From: Paramacrobiotus metropolitanus
Lineage: Eukaryota; Tardigrada; Eutardigrada; Parachela; Macrobiotidae
Assembly (NCBI RefSeq): GCF_019649055.1
Contig: NW_026570236.1
Location: forward strand, 1,738,001 to 1,749,592
DNA: 11,592 bases
Reading direction: 5' to 3'
Part shown: positions 1 through 7,408 of the stretch, piece by piece
How positions within the stretch are numbered: position 1 is the stretch's first letter
Layout of the letters: every line of letters starts with the position of its first letter
Translations under genes and position numbers: made by a program
The notes under the pieces: generated by a model
The model's input: the letters and a program-made list of their open reading frames with translations, nothing else
Databases searched by the model: none
What the model was told of the DNA's origin: nothing

Positions 1-154
1 AGTAAAATGTATAAAATTTTATTATTGCCAATCTTTTATTACCAAAAGCATGTCCGTACTGGTTGAGTTTTCACTATTTACAATTTGATCATGTATCTTA
101 TCACTTTTTTAATTATTACGGCATTTTACGGCTCTTACGATCAAAAACAATCAA

Positions 155-220
155 TTTATTAGAATACTTCTACTGATGTAATATCACACACTGGCATGCT
201 GCAGCATCGAAAGATTTATT
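155..220 (-). promoter_or_regulatory. candidate polyadenylation signals for the HPS1-like gene
   Basis: Two minus-strand AATAAA hexamers, read as TTTATT on the plus strand at 215-220 and 155-160, lie about 120 and 180 nt past the last open frame of the HPS1-like gene. The surrounding 1-342 stretch is AT-rich and shows no convincing further exon. This fits a 3' UTR, but since the protein is short at its C-terminus, more exons could lie beyond the left edge. AATAAA is common by chance in DNA this AT-rich. Confidence 0.35.
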
Positions 221-342
221 TTACCCTAATATCTGCCACTATTTTCAAAAGCTTTTGTTTTCATGTGCTTCAAAAAATATTTGTTTTTTAAAAATATTAT
301 CCAGTTTCTGGTAGTTCGCTTTCTCACTGTTTCAAAAGCTTT

Positions 343-2989
343 CTAAGCATGTTTGCAACGGAAAAACGAAATCAGTTCCACGCACAGGAGCAGATTCATA
401 CAACTTAAGTAACTCTGCAATAAGATACTGTGTGCGTTTACCATACTACGGCTGCTTTCCGCTAGTGATGGTGACAGACAAAATTCTGCCTGGCGATCCA
501 CAAAAACAAAATGTTTAACATCACCGGCATCTCGCAGTACGTCGGAGATTGCGATTTTGGACGCCAGCTTGGCTGTGATGAACGAATTCATATCTCTCAA
601 ACGTTCAGAAATAATTTGTTGAGCGGTCTTCATCCCCAGCATGAGATTCCGCCATTCATTGTTCCCATGAGGATCCAGGCAACTGGAGCTGATGCAGGAG
701 ATAATTATGCGTTTTATCTGTTCTGTATACGTTGCAGACTGAGCTAGCCAGGTAGAGGAAATCGGAAACTGTGAGTTCTTTAAAATCGTGCGAAAATTTG
801 AGACCACATTCTGGGCGCCGAGGGACAACTACAAAAGTATAAGGCCTATATATATATTTTAGATAAGGTCAAGGTGGTCACAGGTGCAATGCTGATCATG
901 GGTTTGCATGGTGCATAATATATTCTCAGTGACCTTTTATATTCCGGGTACGGATAACTTTTCTCCATAATCTCCAAAGTTTGAGCATTTCTTTTTTGCT
1001 GGACTGAGATTCTTGGTACTTGGTTGAGTGCACATGGGTTACCATAATCTGGAGGGCATCATACAAATACGACACCAAGTTTCCGCTTTGAGCCTAAAAG
1101 TTAATTAAGGAAGAATTCGTACCTGTGTGCAGTTACAATACAACATAAATTTTTATAATAATGTTCGTTATATGGTTTTCCACGAACTTGGCCTATCAGT
1201 GCGAGATGAAAGGATGGGGAAATTTTTAGCACGTGCACCCGGTGCGGTCGAATAGCACCGTTACTGTGGCGGAAGAGCAGCGTAAAAGATGACCAGTTCG
1301 GCATGACGGATATGGATGGTATGCTCTTAAAGTTCACCGTATCCGAGCTGGGCAGTGGCGCGAAAGATCCACTGGATGAATTTGCGCAGGAAGAACTGGG
1401 ACTTGTGGAATCCTTATCCTCCAGATGGCTAACCTATCATGAAAACACCAATTTAGCATTTAAATTTAGTTTTATACGGTAAAAAAGTTTGTATCCTATC
1501 ATATACTTTTCGAACATTGTTTCCTGCGGACGAATATTCAGAGACTGATGAGGAAGAAAAATCCAACAACATGGATAATAACGTAGCATCTTGAAAATCA
1601 ATGGTGTTCTCGGAATCAATGCTAAAACACAAAATTAAAATCTCGTTTACAAAGTATTTGCGCTTTTCGAATGGGTAATAATTGGTTGAATAAATTTTCT
1701 CCATAAACATGGAATCTTGCATGTGCGAGGGTCTATCGCAACCTTCTCGGGGACGCTTAAACAATATTTTCTCACCGGTGATGAGAATGAGCAGTTATAA
1801 CCTTTCCCATGCAGTACAATTTTATTTCCTCGATAGAGTATTTGAAAGGGTCCAGATTGAGGATCTTTTTTAAGGCCGACTCACAGCTTTCTACTATGCT
1901 TTCCGGAAGGAAAACGTGTTCTGCAAGCTGTATGCATAATATAATATTACTGTACAAAACTCTATAATGTTTCTAGAGAATGCGTGGTAAACTACTATAC
2001 TAGTAATGTGTGTTATTGCGCGTACGTGTAAAGTGTACCGCCTACAGAACTTACTTGAAAGATGCAAGTCGGCTCTTCCTTAGCGAATCTTTCCAAATTT
2101 TTTACCGCATTCTTAATTAGCCAGTATTCGTCAGCGGGATCCTGATCTCCATCGTCCAGGAAAATGCTGGAAATAAGTAATGACTACGTAGGCATAAGCA
2201 AAAATATGTTTCCACATTTGATATGTACTTGGAATGGAATGATACGAATCCCATCCGAAACAGCCGTTTAATAGTTAATCCCAAGAAAGTCACATAATGG
2301 AACGGAAGCGTGGAGGCCAGGATGCATGTTAATTCCATCACCTGTATTGTTTAAACGTCAGTAACAAAAACTATCATCAAACGCTAACGGCAGTGGTAAA
2401 ACAGGGTACATAATAGAGTAGTTTATACACGTCTATAATTATATAATAAGCCACAGAAAAGCAACTAGGCATCCACGTCCACGCGCAAATGAATCTATGC
2501 CCTGGATAACTACTCTACATAGAAGCGGTGAAAGATTAAAATTTACAGCATAATTTTACTTTTATCTGTTTACCCATATAGCGTACATACGCGGAAGAAA
2601 AGCAGATGAATGTTGTTGGTACCTTCCATAATACGAAAACCATCGGATAGCTCGGAAGCCAGGAACATGTGCGATGCCAAAAGTGGCGTGAAGAAGTAGC
2701 TAATATCTTCCACAGAATCATTCTTCTAGATTCCAAAGAAAACATAGTACTTAATTTCATTACGATATCTATAATAATACAGTACCATATACATAAATAG
2801 TCAAAAGGCAAACAGTTTGTTGACAAGTGGCGAAACATGCGCCGCATAAAGTACCCAGTTGTCATCCCTATTTAAATCCGATGAACATCCACTGGATCTC
2901 CGCTGGAGACTTTGTGTAATCAACCCAAGCAGCTCCTCATCGCAAGCATGGTAAACCAATTTCTGCAGGTTCTCGAAACAGAAAATCCT
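343..2989 (-). CDS. HPS1: HPS1-like BLOC-3 subunit, nine-exon gene
   Basis: HPS1 pairs with HPS4 to form BLOC-3, the exchange factor for Rab32/Rab38 in making lysosome-related organelles (family knowledge). Modelled coding exons on the minus strand: 2989-2855, 2725-2591, 2341-2229, 2166-2055, 1927-1776, 1621-1507, 1433-1188, 1093-959, 828-343, about 541 residues. Splice phases agree at each junction in this model. Recognition rests on several blocks in the right order compared with vertebrate HPS1 as I recall it: an N-terminal longin-like start (ENLQKLVYHACDEELLGL), FTPLLASHMFLASELSDGF, a Cys-rich helical block with AEHVFLPESIVESCESALKK, a Ser-rich linker, FTLLFRHSNG...FHLALIGQ, and near the end VKHFVFVDRQ...LSPSL, which matches the HFIYVDR...APSL block. 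Human HPS1 is about 700 residues, so the third longin-type domain is short here. Exon 2 may instead run to 2574 and use an unseen small exon. No start codon lies in frame in exon 1. The identification is firm as a family call; the two ends are uncertain. Confidence 0.8.
846..857. repeat. short TA microsatellite
   Basis: About six TA units sit inside the last intron of the HPS1-like gene, close to the acceptor of the final exon. This is a likely polymorphic site without further meaning. Confidence 0.6.
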
Positions 2990-3577
2990 TACATTTTAAT
3001 ACCTGGTTGCATTAATGCGAAACAATATTATGGGATACAACTGCAGACAATCAGGAACGATAGGCAATATACCTTTTAGCTAGAAAATTTAGATACTCGC
3101 ACTAACAACAAGGTGCGCGCAGATAATCTGAAAAGCACATTACATAAACTTCTTTGTAGTGTTTTGCTTTAATCGTACGCATCTCGTAGATCTAGAGTTC
3201 TGGTAATTCTTCTGAACGTAGATTTTCTATACTTCCAGTGCCTACTATTCATTACCGTACTCCTGCTGTGTGAAAGATCCGCGATATGTGGATTATCTTA
3301 ATCACAAAATAAACAGCATGAGATGATAACGCTATCGCTGTACACTCCAAGGTGTCTATTCAGTAAGCACGCTAAAGCAAAGGACCCTCTCTCTTAAGAT
3401 ACAGCACCTTAGAGATTTTGCTGCTGAGCTTAGGACTTGTGTTATTTCACAAATTTCCTAGCGGAAATAGACTTTTCCCACAATATACAGTCAGACACAA
3501 GACCAATATCATTGGAAATCCGAGGTTACTTCACAGTCATTAGAGTAAACATAAAATGCTAAAGACATTTTTTATTA
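2990..3577. other. AT-rich stretch upstream of the HPS1-like exon 1, no gene seen
   Basis: No open frame of note on either strand. The HPS1-like first exon needs a start codon or a 5' exon from this side. An ATG at 2994-2992 is present but is one base out of frame with the exon and meets a stop at once. The real 5' exon, if any, was not recognised here. Confidence 0.4.
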
Positions 3578-3979
3578 TTATGGAATCAGCTTTAGATGGT
3601 TACGGCGTAACAGAGTACCTCGTCTCGATATTCTTGCAAAGAAATACCGGCGCAACTGGCTGGTCAGCCGTTGATCTTTCAACCCGGTTCGCCAGGTAGC
3701 ACTTTTTTTGACGTGTGTTGTGCAGACCAGAGACGTGACGGCGACAGTATGTTTAAGTAGAGTTATCGCGCAATGTTTGACGTTAATTGGTACGTCTGGA
3801 GTACGTAGACTACGTAAAATTACAACGAAATTGTTACAATTAAAACGCATCCGTCCTGGCTCCGTATTTTGACGGTGCTCGGCACATCTAATCCATGAAT
3901 GCCTTTTACGAAATCGAACCGGGCAACTACTGTACAAGTAAAAGTACATACCGGTTATGTGCGTGAGTCGTAAGTGCAA
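3578..3979 (-). CDS. hypothetical 133-codon open frame, doubtful
   Basis: An uninterrupted minus-strand frame, rich in Arg, Thr and Leu, with no domain, signal peptide or membrane segment that I recognise. An AATAAA hexamer (plus-strand TTTATT at 3571-3576) begins almost directly after its stop codon, so it could be a last exon, possibly of the GPCR gene to its right. However, it has no NPxxY-type motif or other link to a GPCR C-terminal tail. The opposite strand also has long partly open stretches here, so a decayed repeat or chance is as likely. Confidence 0.2.
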   Translation of the reverse strand: MHLRLTHITGMYFYLYSSCPVRFRKRHSWIRCAEHRQNTEPGRMRFNCNNFVVILRSLRTPDVPINVKHCAITLLKHTVAVTSLVCTTHVKKSATWRTGLKDQRLTSQLRRYFFARISRRGTLLRRNHLKLIP

Positions 3980-4370
3980 AATCGTGCTTATTTTTATTAT
4001 CTAAAAATGGTATCTCATACTACCTAAATTCAGTGAAAAGTCATCACTGAAATGCGAAACAAAATTACGGAAATTGTGTGCCATCTTTTGGTAAATGTGT
4101 GTTGAGTAGTATAGCTGGTGATGGTACAGTACGGTACATACAGAGTATATGCTACAACAATTCATACTTACTGGTTAGTAAAATAAGTAATGAGTTAGCT
4201 CCAGTGCTACGGTGGCAAAATCGTTACACTCATGTCTATTTTGTGTTTACAATGCGGGTGTTCCCTGTTTGTAAATGCGGGGACGTTCCGCCTCCGGTAT
4301 TTTGCAGTACCGAATCATCTTGACAGTCCGCTTTAAAAATCCCGGCTGACTGCACAATACAGAAAAATTT

Positions 4371-4749
4371 TAGGAAATTCCGGCGAAGAGGCAGTTTCTA
4401 TATCCCACCGCTCCAATGACAGCCTGCTCTACGGTAAAGTGAAACAAGCATCCCTGCTCCAAGGCTTGACTAATATTCCATAGGAGAAGCGGTACTTTGG
4501 CAAAAGGTCGGCAATTACGGCCGCTACAAGCATCTGGAAGGCGGCGGCAGACTGCTTTTCCCCACCATGCGCCCTGATATTTTATCTGGTTTTGGCGGAG
4601 TCATCGGCAGTGCGGCGTTCGAATTATTATTATTTTAGGGACATTCTTGTTCTTTTGCAGTTTTCGCATAAGACGACGCTGCACCAACCGCCTCCGGCGG
4701 TTACGTTAGAAACAATTACGACAATCATCGTAAACAGCGGAACCAGCAT
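4371..4749 (-). pseudogene. TM5-to-TM7-like part of the GPCR, reading frame broken
   Basis: This stretch follows the 60-nt intron 4809-4750. The acceptor TTATTACAG ends at 4750 and the exon opens with MLVPLFTMIVVIVSNV, a good TM5 with Pro and a closing Asn. A basic loop (RRRRLVQRRLMRKLQKNKN) then follows in another frame, as expected for intracellular loop 3. A TM6-like piece (EKQSAAAFQMLVAAVIADLL) comes in a further frame, after a frame containing a TAA. Finally KVPLLLWNISQALEQGCLFHF and a TM7-like tail ending at a stop near 4371 lie in yet another frame. The order of pieces is right for a GPCR, but at least three frame changes are needed. Either this copy is decayed, the sequence has indel errors, or I have missed introns. 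A competing plus-strand reading of the same bases is described under findings. Confidence 0.4.
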
Positions 4750-4809
4750 CTGTAATAACAGCTAAGCTTGTCAGTGATTAAGCGATCCTGTGGCGTCAAG
4801 GTCACTTAC
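4750..4809 (-). other. 60-nt spliceosomal intron in the GPCR gene
   Basis: On the minus strand this begins GTAAGTGACC, contains a CTGAC branch-like motif in its second half, and ends GTTATTACAG. It joins the two GPCR pieces in phase 0, between extracellular loop 2 and TM5. The near-perfect donor and clean phase argue that the left and right pieces belong to one gene and that the copy arose by DNA duplication or descent rather than by retroposition. Confidence 0.6.
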
Positions 4810-5016
4810 GTGACTGGCAAAGAATTCCACCGTGTGCCACTGTTTAGCCCAAGTGTCGCGAGCGCGAGCGTCTGCCTGTGTAGCGAATGTGGCTATTTCC
4901 GACATAAAGGCTGCCAGAGCAAATGGGATTATGCAGATCAAGAATATTCGGACGCGGCGCACCGTGAAGGTTGTTGCGAAGCGCAGTGGCGCGCAGATGG
5001 TCAAAACTCGGTCAGA
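4810..5016 (-). CDS. rhodopsin-like GPCR exon: DRY-region, TM4, extracellular loop 2
   Basis: A 69-codon open exon starting at a CAG acceptor just before SDRVLTICAPLRF. DRV followed by xxICAPLR is the classic DRY-region signature at the end of TM3 of family A GPCRs. It continues with TTFTVRRVR (intracellular loop 2), then a hydrophobic TM4 (RIFLICIIPFALAAF), then a polar stretch with charged and aromatic residues as in extracellular loop 2. It ends in phase 0 at a strong donor, GTAAGTGACC. An intron next to the DRY motif is common in this superfamily. The mix of NxxI-type TM5 and PLLLWNI-type TM6 that follows suggests a peptide receptor near the FMRFamide-receptor group, but this is a weak inference. 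TM1 to TM3 were not found upstream within the window. Overlapping open frames on the plus strand look like shadows. Confidence 0.6.
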
Positions 5017-5362
5017 CTGTAAGCTGTAATGGTCCAGTCGGAACACAAAGCAGCGGCATAACCTGTGAAACCAGTGCTATTTTTTAGGCAAAATCAAACA
5101 CTATAAACTTAATTTTATAAAAACCTGTATACTCTGATAATCATCATCGTCCCAATCTTACGTACAAGTAAGTGCGTCATCATTCCATCCCGGTTCTACG
5201 GCAAGCAATTTTTGACGTGCTTTAGACATCATCGGAGCACAAAACGCCGTCTTTAGAACGGCATGTTTCAGTATACTTATGGAGCTCCTTTTATGTACAT
5301 TTTCACATCTAAAATACATGGTCTACGAAACTATATTATGGCTTTTGAAACTCAAAAACAAC

Positions 5363-5386
5363 CATCCAAAGGACATCTTTTGGATG
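5363..5386. repeat. inverted repeat, 8-bp arms
   Basis: Arms CATCCAAA and TTTGGATG enclose an 8-nt loop. No gene boundary is near, so no role can be assigned. Confidence 0.5.
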
Positions 5387-6854
5387 AAGAAGACATGGGC
5401 GCTTTTTCTCGAATAGAACCGGGCATTGTTTTAACTTACCGCAGTAGGTGCATACCGCTAAAAAAATCCTCGAACGTAATAATAATTATTACCGAGATGT
5501 CCATATAGAACTCGGTTCTGTAAAACAAACGATTGCCCAGAGAAAGCAGAGTGCATGTTTGTAACTCTGAATTGCGGATGGCCGGAAAAAGCCTAACGTA
5601 TATATATTTGCACCCGGCGTGGCGGTAGAGCGATATCGTGCTATGCCAGAGGTGGGGATTATTATTTTTGCACTTTGGGTACAACTGGGATTGTATTGAA
5701 TCTGCGACGGTCAAGAACATTTCATTCCACGTTTCTTACCGCACTTGCAGGGTTTGATTTTTGTTGCGAGTAAGTGAATTTACCGTATTCGGATGCCTAC
5801 GAGTACCTGTATATCACATTATGGTATGTAGTCGGACAAAGCATAAGGTACCGTAAAAACAATCTATGTAGATCTGTAGCTACGTCAACGTTTTTTCAAA
5901 ACTTTAAAATTCACTTCATACGTACTTGAAAATATTAATTTTCACCAGTTTTTTTTCTATTATAGGCTCCTTTGTCCTTTGGTCTGTTGCAATAATAACA
6001 GTAAGCTTCAGAAACTGCATTACGTTGTGTAGTAGACGTATTCATCGTCCAAACTGTACTGATAATTTCAAATATAAAAAAGTAACGGAATTAAGCAATT
6101 TCAGGTCTGCGTTGCATGCAAGGAGTCATGACCTTTTTATAATATAAAGTCCCAAAATTCTTCTCTTCAAATTTTTTTAGTGCAGAGACGTGCAAGCAAG
6201 GTGGAAATACACCGTTAAGCTAGGCTGTGCGTCATATTGCTGTTATAACGCACTTCAATGCTCCTAACTGTTATGAAGACCCTCAGCAACCAGGTTCGGT
6301 TAGCCTCAGGAAGATTTGGACACATGAAGAATAAGCAATCTCAGTTTGTAATCTTTTTATCTTTCCTAAAATTTTCATTAATAAAAGCGTTTGCGCTGAG
6401 AGAATTACACTTAATGACAATGTACGCGAGTACTAGTGTACATAATACTAATTACTAAGTATATGTTATTTACACTGCTTGCATTACGGGAAGAAACTAC
6501 GGCCGCACTGCGGCGCATGTATGTACGAGTAAACGAATTTTGGTTTGCCATGCTGCCACTAACTGTTTAATTACGATAAGTAGTTAACTGCTTACCTTAT
6601 TTTCTGAAATAACTTGCTTTGTTAGCATTACGCGATACCATCGTACGCCTCAGGAACGGCTACATTTTGTAATACAGGAACTGACATCTTAAAAGCTTGG
6701 TTTCACGATTCTCATGGCTGCAACCAGACACTTTTGCTTAAAAATTTAAATAAAAAGTTACACCAAAGAGTGACTCACATTATACTCCAGTGTTTTAAGG
6801 TTTTATATGTAGAAAGCCAAATTTCCTGAATTTTAATTTTCAACTTCCTGATCG

Positions 6855-6875
6855 TGATGTGAACGTACCACATCA
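6855..6875. repeat. inverted repeat TGATGTG-7-CACATCA
   Basis: Perfect 7-bp arms are separated by 7 nt (AACGTAC). This could bind a dimeric factor or form a small hairpin. It lies about 50 bases from another perfect palindrome at 6911-6924. Confidence 0.5.
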
Positions 6876-6910
6876 TGAAAAGCTTATTTTAAGCAGAGAT
6901 ATGCAGTTGT

Positions 6911-6924
6911 GAGTCTTAAGACTC
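6911..6924. repeat. perfect 14-bp palindrome
   Basis: GAGTCTTAAGACTC is its own reverse complement with no spacer. It sits in AT-rich DNA downstream of the clarin gene's 3' end. Confidence 0.6.
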
Positions 6925-7085
6925 TTGACTGCTGTTACATTACTTACTTATCATATAATTCAGAATACAAATAAACCATGTGATATAATTATAAGTTTTA
7001 CAGCTTAAACGAGTATAATATGGTCTATCTGTAGTTAAAGAAGACTGCAAATACACAACTTCAAAACAATTTTTTCTTCTCGTGG

Positions 7086-7110
7086 AACAACAAATTTATT
7101 TGTCGTTGTT
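7086..7110 (-). promoter_or_regulatory. hairpin carrying AATAAA, likely clarin 3' end signal
   Basis: The minus-strand AATAAA (plus-strand TTTATT at 7095-7100) lies about 310 nt past the clarin stop codon. It sits at the tip of an inverted repeat: AACAA and AAAT on the left pair with ATTT and TTGTT on the right. A polyadenylation signal exposed in a loop is plausible for this gene; the bases alone do not prove use. Confidence 0.4.
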
Positions 7111-7408
7111 GATTTGTGCATTAAATTGGCTAGTCCCCAGTTGTTTGGGCATTAAATATTGCTTTGAAATTGGGAGTTAACTGCATTATAAAGTGCACTT
7201 TAACGTATTCGATATGCCAGCAATACTAGAAATATCGGCGCCTCCACGGCGTTTATACAGTGTATGTTGTACGCGCTGATAAAAAAATGGAAATACAAGA
7301 ATAGATTTTAATCCGGCTTGTTCGATTACATATTTGCATTCTAATATCGGCTGACAGCGGTGGCGCACGGAGTCGGACGCACACGGTCCATTAAATGTGC
7401 AGATGCGT

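Larger units (their letters stand above)
5047..7085. other. long AT-rich interval, no gene supported
   Basis: The missing 5' exons of the GPCR (TM1 to TM3) should lie here or further right, but no matching membrane segment was found. Open frames of 65-95 codons occur on both strands without motifs. A short plus-strand piece near 5965-6000 has a good acceptor (a T-run ending TATTATAG) and a GTAAGC donor and would encode a hydrophobic segment, but its neighbours give no gene. The interval also holds several perfect inverted repeats listed separately. It is best read as intron or intergenic DNA. Confidence 0.4.

Noticed and set aside
511-747. 78-codon plus-strand open frame
   Set aside because: It lies fully antisense to HPS1-like exon 9, which carries the conserved VKHFVFVDRQ block.
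1212-1486. Plus-strand frame with a CTRCGR Cys pair and acidic text (DDQFGMTDMDGM; DPLDEFAQEELG)
   Set aside because: It is antisense to HPS1-like exon 7, whose phases join correctly to exons 6 and 8 and whose protein matches the family. The plus frame has no matching partner exons.
1520-1594. Plus-strand acidic tail ADEYSETDEEEKSNN ending in a stop
   Set aside because: It is the shadow of the Ser-rich minus-strand HPS1-like exon 6; Ser-rich text read backwards often gives Glu/Asp-rich text.
4768-5029. Plus-strand frames with several Cys (CLCSECGYFRHKGC) or a basic tail resembling a ribosomal protein
   Set aside because: They overlap the GPCR exon on the other strand, which has a clear DRY-region signature and a perfect donor. 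The Cys spacing fits no zinc-finger class that I can name.
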